NCBI GenBank assembly: GCA_903844155.1
Contig: CAIMSU010000223.1
Location: 48,003 to 112,002 of the forward strand
DNA: 64,000 nucleotides
DNA from: an uncultured Pseudomonadota bacterium
GTDB taxonomy: Bacteria > Myxococcota_A > UBA796 > SXON01
Reading direction: 5' to 3'
The notes beneath the pieces were generated by a model, which saw only the letters and a program-made list of their open reading frames with translations, did not search any database and was not told where the DNA came from. How positions within the stretch are numbered: position 1 is the first letter of the stretch; every line of letters starts with the position of its first letter. Below, one piece after another: positions 1 through 8,830 of this stretch. The translations under genes were made by a program, and so were the position numbers.

Positions 1-1155
1 TGGAAGCTGCTCATCGCCATGTACCCGCGCCACCCCGCGCGCGTCGCCAACGAGCTGCGATTCCTGACGATGCAAGGGTCGATCCCCGCGAACCTCCCCG
101 TCGGCACGCCGCCCGAGGCGCTCGTCGGCCTGCTCGACTCGCACCCCCTCGACGCGAACCAATGGACGACGCTGTGGGGACGTGCCCAGGCTGCGAAGGG
201 TCAGCCCTGGGCGCTGCCTGTCGAGGAGAAGCTGCTGCTGCAATTGGTCGACGGTCCCGCCGACGATCCGCTGCCCGCCGCGTTTCCGGCTGTCGCAGCG
301 GCACCGTCGCAGACCTGGGCGAAGCTCAGACTGCTCGTCCTCGCGGCCCGCCCCGCGTTGTCGACCAGCGCGGACTTCGCGGCTCAGCTCGCGCTCATCG
401 ACGCCAAGGACCCGCTCCTGCCGCCGATCATCGCCCACGTCGCGCTCGCGCGCCACGACTGGGTCGGCGCGATCCGGACGCCCGGGCTGGCGCCGGCAAG
501 CGTCCAGTACCTGATCCGCGTGCTCGCTCCGGAGGACGAACTCAAGAAGCTCGCGGATGACCCGGACAAGACCATTCGTTGGGAGGTGCGCCTATCGCTC
601 GCGAGCCGGCAGCTCTCCCGAAACGGGGACTGGAACGCCGGTGCCGCGATGCTGGAGCCGGTCGACCCGGCCCGCGCGGTCCTGTGGCGCGACGCGGGCA
701 AACTGGCCGCCTCCAACGACCCGAAACAGGTGCTCGCGTACGCACGGTTCCTGCGCGCGAACGGCGGCATGATCTTTGTCGGGAACGGGTACGAGGACGT
801 CGTGTGGTACCGCTCCCTGCCGGTCAGCGGCCCGCCCGAGCCCGGGGCCATCTACAATCACGCCGGCGTGACGCCGACCGACGAGTGGGCTGCGACAGAC
901 GCGTGGTTGAAGCGGTCGTTCTCGACGTACTACGCGCTCGGCGCCTACGCGCGCTGGCTCGACCTGCTGCCGCCCGGGCACCCGCGCGGGTCCGCTCTAA
1001 CGGACGACTACAAGGTGCTCGCCGAGGCAGACACCACGTACAACCTGCTCTTGAACTACGGGAGCGGCGACTACTACGCCTGGGCGCGGGCGCTCCCCGG
1101 GAGCCAGCCGGCGAAGGATGTTCGGCGGGTTGGACGGGTCATCAGGGCGAAGTAG
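1..1155 (+). CDS. hypothetical protein, 5'-truncated by the window edge
   Basis: The frame is open from base 1 (Trp-Lys-Leu-Leu-Ile-Ala before the first Met at 19), so the start probably lies outside the window. About 385 residues are visible. No family is recognised. The visible part is rich in Ala, Leu and Pro with short helical stretches, has no clear membrane segment, and ends in an Arg/Lys-rich tail. A solenoid-like helical fold is possible but unproven. Its stop overlaps by 14 bp the stop of the convergent membrane-protein gene on the other strand. Confidence 0.6.
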   Translation, partial: WKLLIAMYPRHPARVANELRFLTMQGSIPANLPVGTPPEALVGLLDSHPLDANQWTTLWGRAQAAKGQPWALPVEEKLLLQLVDGPADDPLPAAFPAVAAAPSQTWAKLRLLVLAARPALSTSADFAAQLALIDAKDPLLPPIIAHVALARHDWVGAIRTPGLAPASVQYLIRVLAPEDELKKLADDPDKTIRWEVRLSLASRQLSRNGDWNAGAAMLEPVDPARAVLWRDAGKLAASNDPKQVLAYARFLRANGGMIFVGNGYEDVVWYRSLPVSGPPEPGAIYNHAGVTPTDEWAATDAWLKRSFSTYYALGAYARWLDLLPPGHPRGSALTDDYKVLAEADTTYNLLLNYGSGDYYAWARALPGSQPAKDVRRVGRVIRAK

Positions 1156-3109
1156 GGCGCGAGGCGCCGGCGGGGAGGAGCAGGATCGGATGCTCCGCCC
1201 CCGCCATCGGGTCGAGCACCCCAGCCGCAAACGCCGTCCCCGCGTGGATCCCCTCGCAATCGCCAAGCGGGGCTCCGGGTTGCACACAGAACACCCCGGC
1301 ACCGTACAGGACCTCGTCAGAATCGGCTTTTTCGAGGCCCGCGACGGCCAGTGTCAGGCAGTCGGTGGTGGCTTCGGGCTGCGGCTGTCGGCAGTTCTCG
1401 ATCGCTGCGAGGCCGGCGGCGGCGCACAGGCGACACGGCTGGTCGGGCGAGAGGCCCGCCCGGAGCCGACGGACGGTGTCGGCCACGGCCCGAGCGGCGT
1501 TGGCCGGCGAGCGGTCGCGCGGGCGCGCCCTCCCCTTGTCCTGGTCGACGAGGCCGAAGCCGAGGTTCCAGGCCATGCCTCGCCCCTGGGCCGCGGTGGT
1601 GGCGTCAGCGTTCAGGCCGGACGTAGCGTCCCACAGCTCCGGCAGCGTCGTCGCCTGCGCGAACCCCTCGATGGCCGCCTCCGAGCCCATGCGGAAAACG
1701 TCCCCCTCCAGCACCACGCGGCCGTCTTTCGCAGCCGCCGCCGCCCGATACCCCTCCATCCGTCGCAGCCACGACTCGGTTTTCGCGTCGGCAGAGTGCG
1801 CGCTGGCAAGGCGCGCGTCATCGAACCGCCAGACAGCGACGCTCGCAAAGTCTGCATGGTTCACCGCGGCGATCTCGGTGATCCCCGGCGTCAGGTGCGC
1901 CGTCCTCAGCGAGCGCGCCCAGCCGGCCAGGGACGGCCCCAGCATCAGCACGGCCACGGCCACGCCAAGCGCCCGTCGCCCTCCCCCCTGCTCGATCCCA
2001 ACGCCCGCCGCGACACCCCCGATGACCAGCAAGACGTAGAACCACGGCGCATCGTAGCGGGTGTGGATGACGCCCGCGTGCCCGCCGACGTCCGCGATCG
2101 GGAACGCGGAGGCGCAGTAGAAGAACGCGAACGCCCCCGCAATCGCCACCCACACGCGCCCGCCGCTGGGCCGACGGAAGAGCAGGAAGCAAGCAGCGAT
2201 CGCAGCTCCGACCAGCCACCCAGCGGTCTCGACGACCATGCCATCGAGCGTCCGGAACAGGTGCCCGGCGAGCACGTCGGCGTCGAACAACCCCCTCCCC
2301 CGGAGTAATCCTGCGTGAACGCCGGAAGCGAAGAGGTTCGCTCGGACGGAGAGGTCGTAGTACCCGGCGTCCCCACGGGCAGCAGGCACGGCCATCAGCC
2401 CGGCCCCGGCAGCGAGACCGAGGCCAAACGCGGGGATCCGAATCGCCGCGGGCCGACCCCGACTGTCACGGGTCATCGCCCACAAAGCGAGCGGGATGAG
2501 CACAACGGCAGCGTAGGCGAAGGTTCGGGTGAACCAGAACGAGACGCCGAGCCAGAGCCCCAGCGCCGCCCAGCCGCCAACCCCGCCGGTCCCCGTCACC
2601 CCGAGCCGGACCGACAGCCACACGCCAATCGCCACGAACAACGCCGACTCCGAGTGGTTCCCCCAGAGCATCAGCGACACGTCCGAAAGCCCCACCGGCG
2701 CCACCGCCAGCAACACCAGGGAACCCCACGCCGCCGCGCGACCGATCCCGCGATCCACCGCCACGAACGTCCCGCACAACGTCGCCGCCGTCCAGGCCAA
2801 CGCGATCCCCTTCCACGCGAGAAACGAATCGCCCGCGACGCCGAGCACTGGCGCGCCGAGCACGCCAAGGACCGTGCAACCGCCACAAAAGCTCTTGTAC
2901 TGCAGGTTCAGGAGCTGATCCCACATCCCCGCATGCCACGCGTACCAGGCGACCCCCGCCGTGTGCGCCTCCTCGGCGTTCCAGTAGGCGCGCGGGTTCG
3001 CGGCGAGCCGGCTCGCGTCCAACCCCAGCCGAAGCGCGACGAGGACCACGACGAGCGCCAAAGTCCGCAGCGTCGGCCGTTTCTTCGCGGTGAGGCCCTC
3101 CCCGGCCAC
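1142..3109 (-). CDS. polytopic membrane protein, glycosyltransferase-39-like
   Basis: About 655 residues. The first two thirds hold roughly ten hydrophobic segments with long loops, the general look of GT-C/dolichyl-phosphate-mannosyltransferase (GT39-type) enzymes that use lipid-linked sugars at the cytoplasmic membrane. The C-terminal third is soluble and has several cysteines. The GTG at 3109 is chosen because it follows the antiporter stop by two bases; a longer frame to 3178 would lie inside the antiporter gene. It is the last gene of a tightly packed five-gene leftward operon. The GT assignment rests on topology, and I do not see a decisive catalytic motif. Confidence 0.55.
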   Translation of the reverse strand: MAGEGLTAKKRPTLRTLALVVVLVALRLGLDASRLAANPRAYWNAEEAHTAGVAWYAWHAGMWDQLLNLQYKSFCGGCTVLGVLGAPVLGVAGDSFLAWKGIALAWTAATLCGTFVAVDRGIGRAAAWGSLVLLAVAPVGLSDVSLMLWGNHSESALFVAIGVWLSVRLGVTGTGGVGGWAALGLWLGVSFWFTRTFAYAAVVLIPLALWAMTRDSRGRPAAIRIPAFGLGLAAGAGLMAVPAARGDAGYYDLSVRANLFASGVHAGLLRGRGLFDADVLAGHLFRTLDGMVVETAGWLVGAAIAACFLLFRRPSGGRVWVAIAGAFAFFYCASAFPIADVGGHAGVIHTRYDAPWFYVLLVIGGVAAGVGIEQGGGRRALGVAVAVLMLGPSLAGWARSLRTAHLTPGITEIAAVNHADFASVAVWRFDDARLASAHSADAKTESWLRRMEGYRAAAAAKDGRVVLEGDVFRMGSEAAIEGFAQATTLPELWDATSGLNADATTAAQGRGMAWNLGFGLVDQDKGRARPRDRSPANAARAVADTVRRLRAGLSPDQPCRLCAAAGLAAIENCRQPQPEATTDCLTLAVAGLEKADSDEVLYGAGVFCVQPGAPLGDCEGIHAGTAFAAGVLDPMAGAEHPILLLPAGASRPTSP

Positions 3110-3111
3110 CG

Positions 3112-5109
3112 CTAGGACGCGCCCCGCACCGCCAGCAGCGTCGTCGCGATGCCCTGCCCGAGCCGCTCGCGATGCCACGGGGTCGGCGACGGGTCCAGGT
3201 CCCAGGTGGCGTTCATGCCGACCACCACGAGATCGTAGCCGCGCTCAGCCTCGGCGAGCAGGCCCTCTGTTCGATCGCCATCGGCCGCTCCGGGGGCTGC
3301 TGCGGGCTCCCAGCGCGTGACCGACGCCCCGCCGCGCTCAAGTTGGGCGGCCACGGTGGCCGCGGCGCGACCGTCCTCACTGTCGTCGACGGCGAGCAGC
3401 ACGCGGTCGACGGCCACGAGCCCACGGTCGACGAGCACGCCCACCGGCAATTCGGCGCGGGCGACCACGTCGGCGACGACGCCGCCGAGCATCGATCGCT
3501 GCAGCAGTGGCCGATGGGACCCGAGCAGGATCAGCTCCACGCCGACCTCGTCGGCCACCCGGCAGATGTCACGCGCCGGCTTGGCCGACGGAAAACTCCG
3601 CGTTGCGACCGTGATCGCCAGCTCGGCGGCCCGCTCGTCCACCGACGAGAGTCCCTCCAGCGCCTCTCCCGGCGTTGCAGTCGACAGGTAGTTGGACGGT
3701 TTTTCGATGGGGAGCAGCCGCAACGCGAGGATGGGCTTGCCTCGGCCCCGCGAAAACCGCTCCGCGAACGTCACCATCGGTCCGCCGATGGTCGGGTCCG
3801 AGATGCAGAGGAGCACTGCCGGCGGGGTCACCGCAGGGGGTTTGGACGCCGTCGCCTCGGCCGCGCCCTTGGCGGCAAGCTCCCGCTCGATCTGGGCCCG
3901 CGGATAGACCCACTCCAACGCCGGCGACGTCATCATCGTCGTCACGATGGCCATGACCACCATCATCGCGAAGAGCTCGGGCGAGATGACCTTCAGGTCC
4001 AGCCCGATGTTCAGGACGATGAGCTGGATGAGGCCGCGCGTGTTCATGAGGATCCCGATGGCGCTCGACTCCTGCCAGGTCAGGCCGCTCGCGCGCGCGG
4101 CGACGAGGCTGCCGCCAAACTTGCCGACACAGGCGACGACGATGATGGCGGCGCAGACCGTCCATGCGCTCGTCGACGCCATCAACGTGAGGTCCGTCCG
4201 CAGGCCGCTGCACGCGAAATAGACGGGGAGGAGCACGATGATGACGACGTCTTCGAGCTTCTCCGCCAGCGCGCGGGTGAACCCGGACTCGCGCGGGGTG
4301 ATGACACCCATCGCGAACGCGCCAAACAGCGCGTGGATGCCGATCAGCTCGGTGATCGCGGCACTGACGAACACCAGCAGGAACATGACCGCGAGCAGCC
4401 CCTGGGACGCGCCCTCCCGCGTGCGCTCGCCAATCCGCCCCAGCAGCGGCCGCACGAGCGTGAGCATGACGAGGACGTAGGCCGCGGCTTCGACCACGGT
4501 GAGGACGGCGCTCTCCGCCCCTTCGACCCGCGCCACCGCGACGACGAACGCGAGGATGCACCACGCGGTTACGTCGTTCACAGCAGCACAGGCAAGCGCG
4601 ATGGCACCGATCCGCGTGCGGAGGGCCTGGCGCTCTGCCAGGATCCGCGCGAGCACCGGGAACGCGGTGATGCTCATCGCCACGCCGAGGAACAGCGCGA
4701 ACGGCAGGAACGGCACGCCCGGCGGCGCGAACTGGACGTAGAGCGGCCACGCCAGGCCGATTCCCATGGCGAACGGCGCGGCGATGCTCGACGTGCTGAT
4801 GAACACGCTGGCGCGGCCCAACCCCTTGATCAGCGTCGCGTCAAACTCCAGTCCGACGAGGAACATGAACAGCACCAGCCCAAGCTGCCCGACGGCGTTC
4901 AGCGCCGGGAGCGAGTCCGGCGCCCAGAGCGCCGAAAGACCCGCCGGCCAGAGCACGCCAAGCAGCGAGGGGCCCAGCGCAACCCCTGCGATCACCTGCG
5001 CCACCACGGCCGGCTGCCCCACGCGCCGCGCCGCCAGCGCGAGGAGCTGACCGACCGCGACGATGACCAGGATCTGGACGAGCAGGGTGACTGTGGCGCT
5101 GGCGTGCAT
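3112..5109 (-). CDS. CPA2/CHX-type cation:proton antiporter with Usp-like C-terminus
   Basis: 665 residues. Residues 5-400 form about twelve membrane helices of the Na+/H+ exchanger (CPA2) fold: family features include the VGLEFD segment near 86-91 and AVNDVTAW near 175-182, where the Asn-Asp pair matches the ion-binding pair of CHX-like antiporters. After a linker rich in Ala and Pro, residues 435-660 look like one or two UspA-type nucleotide-binding domains (LLGSHRP... then a Gly-Gly segment). It probably exchanges K+ or Na+ for protons, with the cytosolic domain as regulator. Nine bases separate it from the upstream aspartoacylase-like gene, implying one transcript. Confidence 0.88.
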   Translation of the reverse strand: MHASATVTLLVQILVIVAVGQLLALAARRVGQPAVVAQVIAGVALGPSLLGVLWPAGLSALWAPDSLPALNAVGQLGLVLFMFLVGLEFDATLIKGLGRASVFISTSSIAAPFAMGIGLAWPLYVQFAPPGVPFLPFALFLGVAMSITAFPVLARILAERQALRTRIGAIALACAAVNDVTAWCILAFVVAVARVEGAESAVLTVVEAAAYVLVMLTLVRPLLGRIGERTREGASQGLLAVMFLLVFVSAAITELIGIHALFGAFAMGVITPRESGFTRALAEKLEDVVIIVLLPVYFACSGLRTDLTLMASTSAWTVCAAIIVVACVGKFGGSLVAARASGLTWQESSAIGILMNTRGLIQLIVLNIGLDLKVISPELFAMMVVMAIVTTMMTSPALEWVYPRAQIERELAAKGAAEATASKPPAVTPPAVLLCISDPTIGGPMVTFAERFSRGRGKPILALRLLPIEKPSNYLSTATPGEALEGLSSVDERAAELAITVATRSFPSAKPARDICRVADEVGVELILLGSHRPLLQRSMLGGVVADVVARAELPVGVLVDRGLVAVDRVLLAVDDSEDGRAAATVAAQLERGGASVTRWEPAAAPGAADGDRTEGLLAEAERGYDLVVVGMNATWDLDPSPTPWHRERLGQGIATTLLAVRGAS

Positions 5110-5118
5110 CGATCTCCG

Positions 5119-5997
5119 TCAGCCGACCGCGACCCGAACCAACAACTCGCGCGCGTTCACAAGCGGGTAGACGCGCGCTGAAAGGACGATTCCAGGCCGA
5201 AGGATGCGAACCTCCTCCACCGTGTCCCCACCGATCGGTGAGCGGACGACGCCGAGCACGGCACCCGCCCGAACGCGCTCGCCCACCCGGACCTCGGCGG
5301 CGAAGAACCCGGCGAAGCTCGATCGGTACTCATCGACCTGATCCGTTTCGAGCACCGGGTTCGCGGCCGATGCCTCCGGAGGCACCAGCCCCCGCGCGGC
5401 CAGGATCCGGACGATCGCCCGCGCGAGCTGCCGGGACGCATCTGCGGACAACACGCCCGCTTGTCCACCCCGCAACGTGAGCGCCGGTCGCGCCTCGGCC
5501 CGCCACGCGCCCATCAACCCGCCGTCAAAGTGCTTGCCAGCGCGCTTCCAGACGACCGGCAGCCCGCTCGCCCGGCCCGCCTCAAGCGCCCGCCCGTACA
5601 GCGGCGTCCGAGCGTGGGGAAGTTCGTCCGTGACGCGATTGCCGCTTTGTACCTCGATGCACAGCTCGCCCGCGGTAGCGTCGACGACGGCCCCGGCGAC
5701 ACGTCCGGCAGGGGACGTCGGCCCGCCCAGGAACGCAGCGTCCAACTCCTCGCCAAGGAACGTCTTTTCCCCGGTCTCAGCGCCCGGTGTGTTGACGCAG
5801 GGCAGCAAGTAGACCGCCCCGGAAGGCCGCTGCACGGCGAGCACACCGGCGACAAGGTTCACCGCGTGCATGCCGGTCACCTCGTCGCCGTCGATGCCCG
5901 CCACCACGCTGACCTGGGGCGCTCCGGACCCGTAGGCGAGGCGGTGGAGCCGGTAGGGCGGGCGGAGCGGCAGCGGCAGCTCAAAAACGACGCTCAT
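5119..5997 (-). CDS. AstE/aspartoacylase-like protein 1, active site degenerate
   Basis: 292 residues with the layout of the succinylglutamate desuccinylase/aspartoacylase family: an alpha/beta zinc-peptidase-like core (1-200) and a C-terminal barrel-sandwich domain (about 225-290). The zinc motif, normally Gly-x-His-Gly-x-Glu, reads GIDGDE (34-39), so the His ligand is Asp. The usual Asp-Leu-His reads IEVQS (114-118), and the Glu normally found before Gly-Gly is Leu (TLRGG, 174-178). The DLNRxFPG segment is also lost. A catalytic zinc hydrolase role is therefore unlikely. Its ATG overlaps the stop of the upstream paralogue (ATGA), indicating coupling. Confidence 0.75.
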   Translation of the reverse strand: MSVVFELPLPLRPPYRLHRLAYGSGAPQVSVVAGIDGDEVTGMHAVNLVAGVLAVQRPSGAVYLLPCVNTPGAETGEKTFLGEELDAAFLGGPTSPAGRVAGAVVDATAGELCIEVQSGNRVTDELPHARTPLYGRALEAGRASGLPVVWKRAGKHFDGGLMGAWRAEARPALTLRGGQAGVLSADASRQLARAIVRILAARGLVPPEASAANPVLETDQVDEYRSSFAGFFAAEVRVGERVRAGAVLGVVRSPIGGDTVEEVRILRPGIVLSARVYPLVNARELLVRVAVG

Positions 5998-6836
5998 GAG
6001 CCGCTCCCCGGCGGTGAACGGACGAGCCTGGCAAGCACAGACCCCACGTGGGCGGTCGGTTTGTCGCGGAGCGCGAGAACGGTACCGTCAGTCTGCGCGC
6101 AGATGCTGGCGCCATCGAGCTCGCCGAGAACGTCGCCCGCGACCACGCGAGCGCCGGGCAGCGCGCGAGGGATGAACACCCCCGCGGCCTCCGCAAACGT
6201 CGTGAGCACGTCCACGCCTGCACGCTCGCCGAGCGGCCCCTCGACCCACGCGAGCACCGCCGCGACCAGGTTGGCAACGCCGGTCGGGTGCACACGGCCC
6301 GTCCGCCCACCGCGCAGGCGGATCGCACCCCACGCACCCGGCGAGCCGGCGGGCGCGCGGTCGGCGAGTCGCACGAGGGGCAGTTGCAACGCCGGCACCT
6401 TCGCATCGGCCCAGACCTCGGCGTGGACCACCTCCCAGAGACCCGGGTCGGGGGCGCCAAGCTCGATGACCCGTTCGGCCTGCGAGAGATGCTCAAAGAG
6501 CGCCGCCGCGATCCGGTCGGGGGCGTGCCCGTTCGCATCGCCCGGCAGTCGAGCCGCAAAATCCACGTCCAAACCCGGCCATCGGTGCGACCCGTGGAGG
6601 ACGGCGAGCGGGTTCAGGCACCCAAAAAGGATGACGGACCGGGGCGGCGGCTGCGCCGACCAGTGCGCGGCGAGGGCGAGGGCAGCGGCGACTCCCTCGG
6701 CAGCGTCGCCATGCAAGCCGGCGAGGACGATGGCTGAGGGCCCAGAGAGCGGCCCGAACGCCTGCCCGCCGACGGGCACGGCGTCCCCGCCGGGTAGTTC
6801 AATCTCGCCAAGCGGCACGCGCACTGCCGGCTTCAC
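5994..6836 (-). CDS. AstE/aspartoacylase-like protein 2, active site degenerate
   Basis: 280 residues, same two-domain plan as the next gene. The zinc motif is GLHGDA (40-45): His is kept but Glu is Ala. The Asp-Leu-His position reads IELGA (124-128), DLNRxFPG reads as DVDFAARLPG, and the Glu before Gly-Gly is Leu (RLRGG). The C-terminal part (about 205-275) is a biotinyl/lipoyl-like barrel-sandwich hybrid, as is normal in AstE relatives, without a Met-Lys biotinylation motif. The GTG start overlaps the stop of the biotin-carboxylase-like gene (GTGA), and its own stop overlaps the following paralogue's ATG. The two paralogues have lost complementary zinc ligands. Confidence 0.72.
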   Translation of the reverse strand: MKPAVRVPLGEIELPGGDAVPVGGQAFGPLSGPSAIVLAGLHGDAAEGVAAALALAAHWSAQPPPRSVILFGCLNPLAVLHGSHRWPGLDVDFAARLPGDANGHAPDRIAAALFEHLSQAERVIELGAPDPGLWEVVHAEVWADAKVPALQLPLVRLADRAPAGSPGAWGAIRLRGGRTGRVHPTGVANLVAAVLAWVEGPLGERAGVDVLTTFAEAAGVFIPRALPGARVVAGDVLGELDGASICAQTDGTVLALRDKPTAHVGSVLARLVRSPPGSGS

Positions 6837-7858
6837 GACGACTCTCCGAACAAGCGCGACCGTAGCGCCGCCGCGTTGGTGTGGGGCAGCGGACAGCCCC
6901 GGAGCGCCTCCGCGAGCTGCACACGCGCAGCGAGCAGCGTGGGGGCCGACCGGGCGAGGAGCAGGACGGGCGTGCTTCGGGCCGCATGGCCTGGCCCGAT
7001 CAGCAGGGTCGCGCCGTCTCCGGGGTCGGGAGCGGCCTCGAGATCGCAGTCGACGAGCGTGCGGACGACCGCCGCCACCGTCGGCCGCACCTCCGGACGC
7101 TCGGTCTCCCAGCGCAACGGCTCACCGGTCGCGATCTGCACCTGTGCCGCGACGAGATCGGCCCCGAGCGCATGATCGAACATGAACCACCCCGGCAGCG
7201 CCGGCTGCGCGCCGAGCAGGCTCACACGGCCCGACGGCGCGAGCCACAGGTCAAAACTGGCGAGCCCGACGAGGCGCAGCGCCGCCCCCAGCGCGATCGC
7301 AGCGCGCGCCAGGGGGTCCACGCACGGCCCGACCTCCGCGAGACCGGCCGTGACGATCCGCTGCTGCCCGAGCAGGATCGCCTGTCCCCCGTCCCCCAGG
7401 ACCCCAACGCGCACCGACTCGCCGCCAACCTTGCGGTCCCCCGGGCCTACGCCCATCCCGGTCACCGCCGCCGCCTCGGCCACCACGCTCGTCCAGCGCT
7501 CCAGCAGGTCCGCCTGGACGCCGATCCAGGCGAGGCCGCTGGCGGTCGTCAAGCGCGCGAGGTCGGCCGAAGCGGCGCTTTGACCGGCGCCAGGATGCAA
7601 AGCATCGGCGCCCGCATCCAGCGCAGCGGAGACGAGGCGCTGGGGATCGCCCCACGGGTCATCGTCGGCGTCGCGGGCGATGAGCGGCGCGTCCCAATCG
7701 GCCTGGGCCACCCAGGGCGCGTCGGCGCTCGCCTCGTCGAACGCGGCGATCACCTCGAGGCCCATCGCCTGGACCGACCGCACGATCACCGCAGCGTCGC
7801 CACCGGTGCACGCAGCGAGCACCCGTTGGAGGTTGCGACGGGGGGGCGCTTCGGGCAT
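6833..7858 (-). CDS. biotin-carboxylase-like protein lacking the ATP-grasp lid and catalytic motifs
   Basis: 341 residues. Residues 10-120 match the N-terminal (PreATP-grasp) domain of biotin carboxylases, including GADALHPGAGQSAASAD (83-99), which corresponds to the GADAIHPGYGFLSENAD signature. Residues 140-250 resemble the second half of the ATP-grasp domain and end in the family-typical IATGEPL (242-248). Roughly 80 residues holding the glycine-rich loop and ATP-binding lysines are missing, and the Glu-Met-Asn-x-Arg-x-Gln-Val-Glu-His core reads LLGAQPALPGWF (214-225). A canonical enzyme has about 450 residues. Carboxylase activity is not expected. It is the first gene of the five-gene operon, starting 31 bp from the divergent DUF2520 gene. 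Confidence 0.68.
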   Translation of the reverse strand: MPEAPPRRNLQRVLAACTGGDAAVIVRSVQAMGLEVIAAFDEASADAPWVAQADWDAPLIARDADDDPWGDPQRLVSAALDAGADALHPGAGQSAASADLARLTTASGLAWIGVQADLLERWTSVVAEAAAVTGMGVGPGDRKVGGESVRVGVLGDGGQAILLGQQRIVTAGLAEVGPCVDPLARAAIALGAALRLVGLASFDLWLAPSGRVSLLGAQPALPGWFMFDHALGADLVAAQVQIATGEPLRWETERPEVRPTVAAVVRTLVDCDLEAAPDPGDGATLLIGPGHAARSTPVLLLARSAPTLLAARVQLAEALRGCPLPHTNAAALRSRLFGESS

Positions 7859-7889
7859 GGGGTGAACGTAGCGCGTTACCGGACTGCAA

Positions 7890-8591
7890 ATGCGCGTCGC
7901 CCTCCTCGGCCCCGGACGCCTCGGACGAAGCCTCGCGTTGCTCCTGCCTTCAGCGGGCCAGCCCGTCACCCTCTGGTCCCGCGGCGAACCCCTCCCGGAC
8001 GCCGATGTCTACTGGCTCACGGTCCGCGACGGCGCCCTGGCCGACGTCGCCGCCCTGCTCCCGCGCGACCGCGTCGTCCTGCACGCATCGGGTGCCCTCG
8101 GTCCCGAGGTCCTCGCCCATCCCCTCGGCGGCGTCCTTCACCCGTTGATGACGTTTCCCGGCCCGGAATTGGGACTACCGTCTCTTGCGGGCGTCGGAGC
8201 GCGCGTAGACGGTCCGGAGCCAGCCCGAATCGCTGCCCGCTCCATCGCGCGCACCCTCGGAATGGTGCCGGTCGAGGGGGTGGAGGCGGTGGCCTGGCAC
8301 GCCGCGGCGTCGATGGTCTCCGGCCATCTCGCAGCGTTGTTCCTGGATGCTGCGGAGGTCCTCGAACGCGCTGGTGCAACGGGCAACGCGCGCGACCTCC
8401 TGCTCCCGCTCGCCCGCGAGAGCCTGGAGCGCGCTGCATCGATCGGCGCCTCCGCCATCACGGGACCGGCGGCGCGAGGCGACGAGGCCACGATAGCGCT
8501 TCACCGGGCCGCGCTAGGCCCCGAACTTCCCGCCTACGACGCGCTGGATGCGCGAATCCGCGCCCTCAAATCGAGAAATCCACCTCGATGA
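7890..8591 (+). CDS. Rossmann-like, DUF2520-domain oxidoreductase-like protein
   Basis: 233 residues. The N-terminus carries a dinucleotide-binding turn (VALLGPGRLGRSLA, 3-16). The second half matches the DUF2520 layout: LHPLMTFPG near 90-98, then a helical dimerisation-type domain with AWHAAASMVSGHL. Related proteins are predicted NADP-dependent reductases of unknown substrate that resemble ketopantoate reductase or F420-dependent enzymes. It is transcribed divergently from the biotin-carboxylase-like operon across a 31-bp gap, so promoters must overlap. Its 3' end overlaps the 56-residue gene on the other strand by 26 bp. Confidence 0.8.
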   Translation: MRVALLGPGRLGRSLALLLPSAGQPVTLWSRGEPLPDADVYWLTVRDGALADVAALLPRDRVVLHASGALGPEVLAHPLGGVLHPLMTFPGPELGLPSLAGVGARVDGPEPARIAARSIARTLGMVPVEGVEAVAWHAAASMVSGHLAALFLDAAEVLERAGATGNARDLLLPLARESLERAASIGASAITGPAARGDEATIALHRAALGPELPAYDALDARIRALKSRNPPR

Positions 8592-8736
8592 TCCCGCGCT
8601 CCGCCTCGCTCTCAAAGGGCGTGCGCGGTTGCGGGTCCGGATCGGCCGGAGGAACCTCGATCTGGACCGGCGCGCGGTGGTCGTGAGCAGCCTCACGCTC
8701 GCGGCGAATCCGGTCGATGATGAAGGCGTCAAGCAT
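8566..8736 (-). CDS. small acidic/basic protein, 56 residues
   Basis: The protein begins MLDAFIIDRIRRERE, continues with a Pro-rich middle and ends EAERGIIEVDFSI. The start is chosen for a strong ribosome-binding site (GGAGG five bases before ATG 8736). A longer in-frame extension to 8931 would run antisense into the sulfotransferase-like gene and is rejected. From memory, small proteins with this kind of N-terminus recur in myxobacterial genomes; function is unknown. The amphipathic Arg/Glu-rich N-terminal helix suggests a protein-binding peptide. It overlaps the end of the convergent DUF2520 gene. Confidence 0.6.
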   Translation of the reverse strand: MLDAFIIDRIRREREAAHDHRAPVQIEVPPADPDPQPRTPFESEAERGIIEVDFSI

Positions 8737-8830
8737 CAAGGCCTCCGTGTCTCTGCCTGTAAATGTAGCACCCGTGCTTGACGCGGCAATGGAATTGTGG
8801 ACCCGGTCGCTACTCGCCGCCGGATGACGT

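Noticed and set aside
3172..5181. Plus-strand open frame opposite the antiporter
   Set aside because: Arg/His/Asp-rich shadow with no domain; the minus-strand antiporter is unambiguous.
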